A stretch of 64,000 bases of DNA, taken from Serendipita indica DSM 11827. Its lineage: Eukaryota > Basidiomycota > Agaricomycetes > Sebacinales > Serendipitaceae. Position 1 is the stretch's first letter, and each line of letters begins with the position of its first letter. The translations under genes and the position numbers were made by a program. Shown in pieces: positions 34,533 to 44,800 of the stretch. The notes beneath the pieces are model-generated. The model had not been told where the DNA came from, did not search any database, and was given only the letters and a program-made list of their open reading frames with translations. The DNA is taken from contig CAJVGD010000005.1 of the NCBI GenBank assembly GCA_910890315.1, positions 1,054,001 through 1,118,000 of the forward strand, read 5' to 3'.

Positions 34533-36392
34533 ATGTCCAGCACAACTTTACACCCAAAAGATGTTGCTATGGATGACCCTACGTCGAAAACACGTGATTT
34601 TGGAACCTCCAGACATTACGAAGAGGAAGACGAGTTGTACACGGTCCATGTAGAAGTGCGGTTGAAGCAACAATCAACAGCACGTGTCGACTTCATAAAA
34701 GACCTCGTTATGGAGCATCTCATGCAAGACGACACAATCTTCGTTCCAAGCGAGATTACTGGTTGGGAAATGGAGAGTAGAATGGAACAAAACGTTCAGC
34801 GCATTACAGCATGCGAAACATGTAGATCCTCTTTACTCGATATGCGGCGTTTGACTCTTCTGACCTTCTTATTCTCTTGTAGCGTCGCCAACCAATACGG
34901 TCAAGATAGAGAATGCACATCTAGAGATTCACGTGTACCAGCCGATAGCATGTGAACAAGACGATCTATCTACCGGCAATACAAAGGACGACGTGATTGC
35001 CGCAACGGTGACCGAATTGCCGTGCATCGAGTGGGACACCCTTTGGGATAGGTATGTTACCCCCTACCAGCTACGGTGTGCTAACCCTACGCAACAAGTC
35101 TCATCTATGATAGCAATGTCAAACCGCATCTTCTCAACTACCTATACTCTACCTTTATCTTGTCAGAAGCAAACGTAGATTGTGAGTGATAGCGGAGATG
35201 TACGCTGACTACTGATATACTGCAGTCAATTTGGTCGCCTGGAACAGGCAAGTACCTTTTCATCGATTGATACAAATCTCATTGGGAACACAGAGTAGTC
35301 CTACTTCATGGACCGTACGTCTGCTACACTTCTTCTGTCAAAAGGCCTTTCTCATCTGTAATCAGACCAGGGACGGGCAAGACTTCGTTATGCAAGGCAC
35401 TTGCACAAAAATTGTCGATTCGCCTCTCTGAACGGTAACGTCGCTGTCTGGCCCGTCTGATTACTCTAATATCCGCATCAGATACTCGCAATGTCGACTT
35501 CTGGAAATCAACTCTCACTCCCTCTTCTCTAAGTGGTTCTCCGAGTCTGGCAAGCTCGTCCAGAAACTCTTTCTCTCAATTTCAGAACTCGCCGACGACG
35601 AGGACGTCTTTTTGGTTGTTCTTATTGATGAGGTAGAATCACTTACCGCTGCTCGCGCCGGTGCCGTCGCTGGACAGGAACCTTCCGATGCACTACGTGT
35701 GGTCAATGCCCTATTAACGCAACTAGATCGGATGAAACAGCGAAAGAATGTGCTATTCTTGGCGACAAGTAATCTTGTTGGCGCCATTGGTGAGGATACA
35801 CTTTACATTACTTCAAAGCTAAACCACTCTAGACCCTGCATTCAAGGATAGAGCGGATATTGTCCAGTACATTGGGCTTCCACCAACCGAGGCCATCTAC
35901 GACATGCTTCACAGTTGCTTGGTGGAACTCATGGCTAAAGGCATAGTACAACAGATGGTAAAATCCCCTATATTCAAGTAGAATGATGTACTGAATTCGA
36001 AAAGAATATCCCAAATCGACAAATATCCGACACGCCCAATCGAGCGGCGATGGCGGGAATCAAGGAATGGGACGTCTCCTCGTCGCTCTGGGCACTGTCC
36101 GCCAAATGCAAGGTAAGAAATTATCAGTTCATGGAAATTTATCTCTAATTTAAACGAGGGGCTTTCTGGTCGTGCACTACGAAGGCTACCTGTCCTTGCA
36201 CACGCTCGAGCAATCGCGCGAGGCGCACCCGTGACATTATTCACAGCACCAGCGCGTGAATCCGCAACGACATCTGAATCTTCGAGGAACCGTATTCACC
36301 CAAAACAAAGAACGAGGTCGGCCGAGAAATGGGTCCAGGACATGGAGGCTGTCGTCCAAGAATCTCGAGTGCAACTGGAGAGACTTGAATAG
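34533..36392 (+). CDS. PCH2: Pch2/TRIP13 AAA+ ATPase
   Basis: Hexameric ATPase that remodels HORMA-domain proteins in the meiotic and spindle checkpoints. The N-terminal part ([20 protein letters not shown], then PSEITGWE) leads into [20 protein letters not shown]. ATPase motifs: [20 protein letters not shown] (Walker A), [16 protein letters not shown] (Walker B), LFLATSNL (sensor 1), [17 protein letters not shown] with the conserved RAD, and [18 protein letters not shown] (sensor 2). About eight introns; the one at 35248-35293 uses a consensus GC donor (AACAG|gcaagt), which keeps [16 protein letters not shown] in frame. The C-terminus ends in a short charged helix. The ATG at 34533 is the first in frame; one at 34569 is also possible. 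Confidence 0.94.
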
Positions 36393-36523
36393 GCCCTGGG
36401 TCATGGTACTTTCCTCCTTCAGAATCAAACAAAGTGCTAATACGCAACAGTGACTCTCGTTTACTTCTTGCGTGTATGCCCGTGGAAAGGGAACTTGAAA
36501 TTGCAAAGAGTGGTAGTACAGAT

Positions 36524-37057
36524 TCATATGTTTTCCATCCGAAATAGTCGCCGCAACTGCTTGCCCTTCTTTACGCCTGGGCCTGTTCCGAGGCTGAGCC
36601 ACCTCATCAGTACTCACGCTGTTCAGTCGGAAGCAAAAACTCAAACTCACTCGGGACTTCCAACGTATCCTTATGCTCCACAGGTGCCATCGCGTTCTTG
36701 ATTTCCTCCAAGTGCGAATCGAAGTGGGGGTTCAGCCGGTCTTCAACATCAGCGCTGAAGTCGTTCAGCTTGCGCTCCCCCTTGACAGCTCCTTGTGCGA
36801 TGTGTTGCTTGAGGGACGAGTTGAGGACGATCGGATCTATGCCCTTGTTGCTGAAGTGGTGGGCATGACCTGGCGTCAGGATTCCTTCTGGTGTATGTAT
36901 TCCCTCTCCACTGGCAGCTGCTGGATGAAGATGTTCACTCTTCAGATGCTGGAGATCGGCTGTGGGCCCAAGTCAGTGACATAATCGAGGCGGGACCGTG
37001 CGACGTACGATGGCGCTTGAGAGCGGTGAGCGAGGGAGTTGCAGTTCCAGATGCCAT
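36524..37057 (-). CDS. Small hypothetical protein
   Basis: Not recognised. Start ATG at 37057. Exon 1 encodes MASGTATPSLTALKRH, then a GTACGT intron of 48 nt. Exon 2 continues with LQHLKSEHLHPAAASGEGIH, IDPIVLNSSLKQHIAQGAVK, LNDFSADVEDRLNPHFDSHL and EFEFLLPTEQ. A second intron with an ideal donor (C|gtgagt) leads to a basic tail (VKKGKQLRRLFRMENI). If that intron is kept, the protein ends two residues after the donor (EQREY) instead. The protein is about 140 residues, His- and Glu-rich, mostly helical and without signal peptide or membrane segment. Codon use and clean splicing argue that it is real. It is convergent with PCH2. Confidence 0.6.
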
Positions 37058-37471
37058 TTTGACGGGTTTTTGCTCAGATCCTACAGATGAGCTGCGCGTG
37101 TACGGATGTGGTCGGGTTCAAGATTGGGGAGCCGAACGGGCCAACGTTTGGATGGCTCTTTATATAAGTCCGGGGTGCTTGATAAGTAGGCGACGCCACC
37201 CAACGGTTCTTATCGCTTTGGATACCATCAACCCGCACATGGTCGACGATCGCAGACAATGAACGCGACGCCTTGACGACTTATTCTCAGTCATGCTGAT
37301 GGTCGAACTCTCAAATGATGTGGAGAGCTGCCGTCGGCCCGTGCAATCCGTTCCTGGCTGGTACAGTCTCCGCATTGGACGGCATTCCAACCTGCTGAGA
37401 CGGAGCGAAAAACATTTATAACATGGGGAAAATATCGACGTTCTCGACAACACTTCGGAACTTGTGAGCAT
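37058..37471. other. Intergenic region, no supported gene
   Basis: 414 bases between the small hypothetical gene and the end of the SDR gene. Plus-strand frames cover part of it but are antisense extensions without family features. A weak TATA-like run (tatataag) near 37162 on the plus strand has no clear gene to serve. Confidence 0.4.
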
Positions 37472-38525
37472 TCACCACTTGTCCTTGGCTGGCCTGTGAT
37501 TCTATAAATGAATGCTTCATTTGCGCAAGGCAAAGAAACTAACCTAAGATCCATTTCCTGAAGTGATAACAAAAGTCTTGTCAAGACAGCTAGAAAAGGC
37601 CTAGACGGAACTCACATGAGTCCAAGCCGAAGGCGCTTGTTCTGTAAGATATACGTATGCCTATACTGCGTCAGAGTTTCCCCCTGGGTGCTATTGAACC
37701 TGCCTTGGCTATCTCATTGGGATCCAGTCTCTCTCCGGTCGCGGCACTGCTATTTCCTCCCACAATAGACCGGGCCCGTTCAGTATCAATCACTCCTAGC
37801 GCATCGTGAGGTAGGTTGAAGCTAGAGAGATACCCTTACCGTCAACAACGACATGGGCAACATGGATTCCCTGCGGCTGTAACTCGCGAGCTAGAGATTG
37901 GCTAAAGGGAGTCAAGACGATCGTCAATAAATTGGATCGACAGACCTGAATGCTCGGACAGCAAAGCTTGCACTTGCTAATGCTGCAAATTTGGCGCTGC
38001 CTCTGGTAGCAGCGGTTGCTCCCGTAAAGATGAGCGTGCCCTTCTGACCCATTCCCTCTCCCTCGGCATCGTTTTTCAGCATCTCCTGCACAGCATGTTT
38101 TGCGAACCCGAAAGCACCGCGGATATGCGCGTCAACCACACCTAAATACTCTTCCTCCTGAAGCTCGAGAAAGGGCTTGACCGTCCATTTGGTGTTGGCA
38201 TTGTAGATTGCTACGCGAATAGGGGAGTCGGGAAACACTGAGCGAATGGAATTAAACGTCTCATGGAGTGCAGTCGAGGATGAAAGGTCCGTTGGGAACG
38301 CCCGTGCACTCTGATCGCCATAGGACGCGGTGATCTCGTTTTGAAGTCGCGTCAGAGGGTCCGGAGAGCGTGCAAGCAATGCGACACAGTATCCCTTGGA
38401 TGCAAAGCTGCGTGCAAGGCTTGCCCCAGTCCCTGCTCACGTCATTTGTCATTGCTGCGTGCATAAAGGGTGCAAATACCTGGTCCAGCGCCAGCAATTA
38501 TCGCAAGAGCCTTTCGAGCAGACAT
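37472..38525 (-). CDS. Atypical short-chain dehydrogenase/reductase
   Basis: Rossmann-fold protein of the SDR superfamily; NAD(P)-linked oxidoreductase by family, substrate unknown. The cofactor loop spans the first intron (MSARKALAIIAGAGPG, then GASLARSFASKGYCVALLAR). Later blocks are RVAIYNANTKWT in the NNAG position, GTLIFTGATAATRG, and SLARELQPQGIHVAHVVVDG. The usual YxxxK active-site pair is not there: the matching stretch reads KFAALASASFAVRAF. The C-terminus (YVYLTEQAPSAWTHEMDLRP then AKDKW) is complete. Introns include 37661-37703 with a GC donor (AAG|gcaggt) and two more downstream. A 3' exon of only 22 coding bases ends at 37472. It may bind cofactor without classical catalysis. Confidence 0.82.
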
Positions 38526-38670
38526 CCTACAGACGAGCTGACGGTTGGGAGATGAGCAAGTTGAGAAGCCACCTTGCAGCCGATCACCGTCCATGACGGA
38601 GGTTGGTAGAAAATTGAAATGAGACTATAGAACAAAGGTGCAGATAGGGTACAACAATAAATCCGAAAGA

Positions 38671-41400
38671 TTAAGCCAGACTACGCCACATACTACCGCG
38701 ATCAGTGTGGCTAAGGATCCGCTGAGCATGTAAGCTTCCTCGTCCTTCAATCATCTCCTGCATCAACTTTTTCGCTTCTGCATCACCCTCCTCGTCCTCT
38801 TCCTCGTCCCTTCTGCTTCTCCGGGCAAGTCCCCGTCGGTCGCTATCAAGATCCTGGTCGCTATCCTCTTCATCCTCCCGAGTCAAACGCCGGTTTGCTT
38901 GACGTTCGGCCACCATGAGTTCGAGAGCTGGCCCTGGATCCACGGAGCGAGCCATCGCACCTTCAAAGTCGTGATCGGCCATAGCCGGCTGCTCGCCTAC
39001 TCGTCGCATGCGAGGTACGTCCATTGGAACAGAAGCAGATAGGATGACATCCTCTCGCGTTCGTCTATCCGAATCATTGGACGCATCCCGCTGCCTGCCG
39101 GTCATATCCAATGTATCGTCGTCGCTCTCCTCGTCGGAAGAAGCATTGTCGTCCGAGTCGCGTTTGAGCGCCGCTGTACGTGAGGTATAACCATTGACGC
39201 CGCGAGACCTCGATCCACCGCCCATACGGGAACCAGGCTCAAAGCTTCCTGTTCTCCATGCAGAACGATGTGTCGGGGTTTGAGCAGCCATGATCCTGCG
39301 CAACTCTCCAGCGTATGGGGACTGGGAGGAGCTTTCCCCGTGCTTTGCTTTCCTTGTCCGCGCTAGGCTACTAGAGTTGATGTCGAGACCAAGGCTGCCC
39401 ACTTCCTCGCTATCCCGCCCTTTCATGGACGATAAAACTGAAGTTGCGGGGAGACTTCGGGCCATGGTATACTCGATTTTGCGAGAGGGTCGGCCATTGT
39501 CTAGATACGATGGTAGCTTAAAGGAGAGGGTAACAGGCCGGGGTTCCTGGGTGGAAGCTTGGCCTCTTTCCTCCACCAAGTTGGCTCCTCTCTCTGGAAC
39601 AGGCTCAGGAGACGACGGTGGTTTTGGTTCGTCGTGTTCGTCCCCGTCGAGATCAAAGATGGCCTCCTCGCCACGTGCATGCTCCTCCTTGATCTTCTGC
39701 AACTTTTCCGACTTGATCTCTCGTGTAACAGTAACAACATCCGGGGCGTCGCTGCTAAACTTGACAGCCTTTCGCTTGCTACCGCCTCCAGAAGTACCAC
39801 CATCTGCGTCCGTACTTTCTGGTGACTCGCCATCAATTGATTGCGCACCGCCAATCGATACACGCTTCATGGCGCTTGGTCTTGGTTTCTTCGGCGATAA
39901 AGAGAGATCATCATCAAGCCCTGGCTCCCTTCTAGCCTTCTCCTTGGTGTGAATCTTCTTTGAAGGCCTATCACCCTCGAAGTTGTCCATGAATGCCGAC
40001 TCAAACGTTCCGTTGTCTTGTTCTATCGGCGGTGATGGGCTTGCTGCTCTCCTTCCCGATGGATAGAGCATAGCGGTTTGTCGAAGTGACGTTCCGAGGG
40101 CAGACATCTGTGGATGAGGGCGAGGAGTCGCATTGGAAGGTGAAACTGAAGAGGCTTCGATGGAATTGGCGGCTTGTTGTGAAGCATCTACGGGTTCTTC
40201 CTGGAAAGATCGAATCACGGTTGCCGCTCTAGACGTCGTCTTCGATGTCGATGCAGATGACGAAAGACGCTTGGGTTGCTTCCGGGGATCCATTGGCGGA
40301 GCAACGGGTTCGCTCGTGTTAGGAGTCGGTGGAATGCTGAGAGGAAGCTGCTGGTCATTGTTGACTGAGTCTCTCCACGTTCTCCAAATCGCATTCGTTT
40401 GTCTCTTGAGGTTAGCCTCGTACTCGATCAATTCCCGCCTTTTGGCTTCGATATACTGAGCAATTTCGGCTTCCGCGGCGTCTCGGGCGGCCTTCGAAGC
40501 CTTTTTGGCATCCTTGGCAAGGTTAACGAAGAGTGGGTGTGAGGGCGTGAATGGGGGTGGAGGAAACAACTCTGGAAGGTTCAAGAGTGGTTGACTTTGA
40601 GTCTGCTGCTGTTGTTGTTGGGACGACATGGTCGTTGTAAGAAGCGAGCTGGATAGTGCGGACATTGGAGGCGGCATAGTTGTTGACGGAAGTGGAGCGT
40701 TGCGCGTGGGCGGAGTTGGAGAGGGACTCAGTGCATCGTTGTTGGATGGAACTACAAGCCCAAATATTGCCGAAGCGTTCTTGAGAGCGGAATCCAGTTG
40801 AGCACCAGTCTGTGCGCGAATAAGTGTCATTCGATCTATTGTATATACCACATCGGATACGTACGATGCAGCCTTGCTTGCCGATAAAGACCTGTATCCA
40901 TGTTTGACGATCTCTCTCGAACAAAATCTTGAAATCCGGTCGTTCTCGTGCGAGCGACATGGGGTTGCCTGTAACAGCGGGTGGTGGCGTGGGCGTGTTT
41001 GTCGAAGCGGAAGATGGAGACGATAGGGTATCTTTTTCGTCCATTTGACGGTATACAAGAGTGTTGCATAGACGACAGAGGAGCTGAACTCCGCTTTCTG
41101 GCGATCGAGTCTTGAGCGTTAGGTGGTCGTGGACCTAGATGAAGTCGTCAATAACGTTAGCATTGTTATTGTACGCAGAACATCGTTTGGATAAATGCGA
41201 AAGGAAGCCATACTTACAATGCGCACGCTTTTCTCGTCAATGCTAACATTCACCCATCCCGGAGACGCTTTTGTAGATATTTCAGACGAGAATTGCGTCC
41301 TTTCTTGATTGATTTGCGGAGATGTTGCCGATTCCTTTGGGAATATCTTCACATTGAGGCAAGAGCAAGCATAGGTGGGATTGGCCGGCGAGGACGTCAT
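38671..41400 (-). CDS. Large, mostly disordered protein with N-terminal Cys pairs
   Basis: Not recognised. Start ATG at 41400. Exon 1 (61 residues) holds a Cys-x-Cys (YACSCLNVKIF, Cys12 and Cys14). A GTAAGT intron at 41131-41217 leads to VHDHLTLKTRSPESGVQLLC, with Cys81-x-x-Cys84 (LLCRLCNTLVY). The two pairs could form a zinc site on a beta-rich N-terminal fold (inference). A second intron near 40815-40870 joins QVFIGKQGCI to TGAQLDSALKNASAIFGLVV. The rest is about 700 residues of Ser/Pro/Asp/Arg-rich disorder, broken by a helix (KDAKKASKAARDAAEAEIAQ, YIEAKRRELIEYEANLKRQT) and ending in a conserved-looking helix (KKLMQEMIEGRGSLHAQRIL then SHTDRGSMWRSLA). It is likely nuclear, but no function can be named. 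Confidence 0.7.
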
Positions 41401-41866
41401 GCCAAAGATTGGAGAAAACTCCTGGACAGTAGTTGTAGTGGCAAACGACGCTACAGATCGGCAGCCGCGAGTCCCGACAGTCGATAGCGGTAAAGGACGG
41501 GTACAAAGTGGCAGACGCAGCTGTCCGTTGGTTCGGGGCCTTTTATCCCAGCCAGCGTCTACAATTAATCAATGGTCCAAACATGAACATGATCCAAAGA
41601 CGCCGAACGGAGAATGGCCCAAACCTCACGTCAACCCCTTTATTAGAATTTTGGCACGCAGCACATTCAGTCAGACGAGCAGTGATCATTCAGTAACCAG
41701 ATAATTATCTCCAGCTCTCCACATGGCGTCTATGCAGAGTGGGCCAGCGTCTATGGCGATCGAGTCAGGGAAACCGTATGTCTATGATGGTGCAATCGCA
41801 GGAAATACAATCAAACAAGGTTAACATAGAACGGTAGATGCAGCGTTGGTATGGACGTCCGGCAGT
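41401..41866. other. Intergenic region between two minus-strand genes
   Basis: 466 bases: promoter of the unknown protein and 3' end of the Fmp27 gene. A 33-codon plus-strand ORF begins at 41723, but it has no supporting features. Confidence 0.45.
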
Positions 41867-44800
41867 CTAAGGATTGGGAGGTGGATTAGGAGTGAGTGAC
41901 GAGAGTTTCTGCAATCGAGGTGTCAACCAGGTTTCTCACATGTGGAGAAGACGTACCATGGAGGGCGAGTTACGAGGAGAGGCTGTTCGGTGGAGCAATG
42001 CCATCAACTTGCGTCTAGGTCCACTTGTACCGCTTTCAGACTCTTCGTGATCGGAAACGCCTCTATGTCCAGAATCGGTCGAGCCATGCCGGCGACCAAA
42101 GCCCGTCGCATGCGAGCTTGACGTCGACTTGCGTCCGGTGCCCATAGCTGTCGTGTGAGAGGACGTAGAGATGCGCGGAGTAGACCCAAAGGGTGAGTCT
42201 GAGAGACTGGATGTCTCAGTGGAGGAGGGTACATCCGAACCAGATGCCGTGAGTTGTCGGTGAGCTGGTTTGGTGGGCCCCTCTGCACGCGTGGGAGTAG
42301 CGTGTCGCTTGCCAGGAGTAAACCGATCTCTGATACCGCTAAACTTGAAGCTCTTGAGACCGCTGGCACTGAGAACGACATTGCTGGTCAGTGTGATAAA
42401 GTCCCATTTGAACTCGACAACGATGTCATGGAAGGAGCATGTACGGTTGCCAAACTCGATCCTGGGCGTTTCGATGTTCAGCTGGTGGATATCTGGAATG
42501 ATGATCGACAAGTCCTTATCTCGTCTGAAGGAAAGACAAATTCCAGACCTTTACATTGTTTAGTAGTGCTTATTCATATGAGCAGAAAGGACTCACGCGT
42601 TGATACAGGCAGCCACAAAGGTACGGTTCTCAGCCGAGCGGGCCCTCATCTCGGCGACACCCTCGCTTACTTTGGCCTTGCCTTTTGTCATTGCTCCACT
42701 GGCAGCCTCTTGTCGTCCAGGTACCTCCAGATTCTGGTTAGAACGAGCACGCCGCAGTCTTGGTGCATCTCGTTCGCCGCGCCCAATATCCGAATGGGAT
42801 GAGGATCGCGATGATGGTCTTGGGGGCCGGAGGAGAGAGCGACTAGACCTTTCATCAAGTGAATTACGAGATGGGACGTCGAAAGTGCTTTGGCTATCTG
42901 GTGAGTCTGGTGACTTTCGGGTATCGCTCTCTGTGTCAGCGAGCTCTGGTGAAGTTGAATGATAACGCGCAGATCGATCCTTGGGGAAAATGTAGGTCTG
43001 GAGTTTGTGGCCGACAGACGCATCAAACTGAGCGTTGATAGGATGAAAGGAAAAGTCAAAATTCCTGAGGATGGAGATGCCACCCACTGGGGCTTCCGTT
43101 TTCCAGACAACTTCGATCAAAGTGTCCTTCTGTAAAAACGTCAGTCTATGTATACGACACATGCATGACTTCAGATACAAACCTTTGCCATTGGATGGTC
43201 GGTGAGCCATTTGGTTTGCTTGGATATCATCTCAGGGAATTTGGCGTTTGGTCTTGCATCCAATGCCTCCAGATCCTTTATCTTCAGTTTATTCGATGAT
43301 GAACCGTCTTGTGCGCTAATCCAGAGGAAGTCGATAGCACGCAGAGCTAGACGCATAAAGAGGCTTCCGTCCTTGTCCATCAGGTTCCATGTAATCTCGC
43401 TTGACGAAGCCTCTAGTCGGATTCCTGCTTTGTTGCTCGAAGATTGTTCGTCTCGTTGTTGAACGCTCTGGATAGCGTCGAAGATGAGCCCAAGCTCTTC
43501 TGTTTGGATCATCATCCTTGAGGCTATCCTGTTCATCTCCAGGCGCTCGGATGAACGCAAGTCACCCTGACGCTGGGTAAAGTCGTTTAACTGCTCACTG
43601 AGAGCGCGTATGCGACCTTGCCGCAATGAGATTTCCGTTGCTGTCGTCGCAGAATCACTGATATCATCGTTGAAAATGAAATTCTCCAGGCGGTCGAGTC
43701 TAATTCTGTTAGAAGGGTCTGAGTAGAGTAGAAGATCTGTGACGACGTTGTAGAGAGACGTGAAATGATCCGAGTTGGCTTGCAGTGTGAAGCGGGGGAC
43801 GTTGGCGAGGAGCAAATCCTATCTTAAGCATAAGAAGCAGCACGAAGCACATGTTAGTGATACGCACGGTTTGTGGGGTGCTTTGAGAACTAGTTCGAAG
43901 CCGAAGGCGGTTGTACTTGTCGTATTGCACCAAGCAGCTGGTATGTCGCACGATACGATCATACTCGACTGTTTCGCATCGATCGTCCAAGAATACCTCA
44001 TAAGGCAGCTGAATTCCAGTTGAAGCGTCGGCCCAAACTGGAGAGGGCGAGAAGATTTGCATGCCGCTCAGGATGAAATGAATCCTGCAGATTGTGATCA
44101 GTTGACGGATCCCCAAGCGTGGTTGGCATACTTTGTCAAAACATGGCCATCGACAGGATCGTCAGACTTTCCATCCATGACATTTGTGGTTTGGACGGCT
44201 GCATCGTTGGCGGCTATGATAATTACACTCTCATCGTCCAAGTTACTTCTCAGAACGATCTGAGGCTTGAACAGGAGGCAAAAGTGTGACTGGTTTGTGA
44301 CCGTGTTATGGTGGGCACCGAGATTCTCATCGACATCTGCTGGCCCAGCAATGGGGTCCTGTTGCTTGCGCGGTTCAGCGGTTCGGGTGAAGAGACGTTT
44401 AACAGCGTTTGTAGACTTGCTCCTCGTCACAGTTGGCATTGGTTCGGCTTTGGTTGGATGGTCTTCCTCCTTTCGTGACTCAACTGCCATGGCGTGTTCG
44501 CGAATAAAGCGCACAGCACTGGCAACAATGAGCCAAATGTTCCAAAATCAAGAAAACCAGCCGGCCTACCTAGATGCCATGTGGTATTCGAAACCTCTGC
44601 GCTTCCTGGACTCGTAATAGTATTGCAACAGAATCTGCCAAGGTCAGAATCGAGTAATGCTGAACCAAACAACTTACGTTACGCGTGCCATTGTTCAGGC
44701 TCAGTTTGGGAGCGTACACATGGTAAAGATTGTCGAATGACTCCCAGTCGGATGCTGACCAGTTCCCATGTAAAGACCCCTCTAAACGACTGGGTGTCGC

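Noticed and set aside
36673-37262. Two plus-strand ORFs over the small hypothetical gene
   Set aside because: No domain, and they oppose a minus-strand gene with clean, phase-matched splice sites.
41044-41058. Later start (MDEKDTLSS...) for the large unknown protein
   Set aside because: The exon continues upstream in frame to a proper acceptor and joins a further coding exon starting at 41400.
41723-41824. 33-codon plus-strand ORF (MASMQSGPAS...)
   Set aside because: Very short, no family, no clear splice-linked continuation; could be leader or noise.
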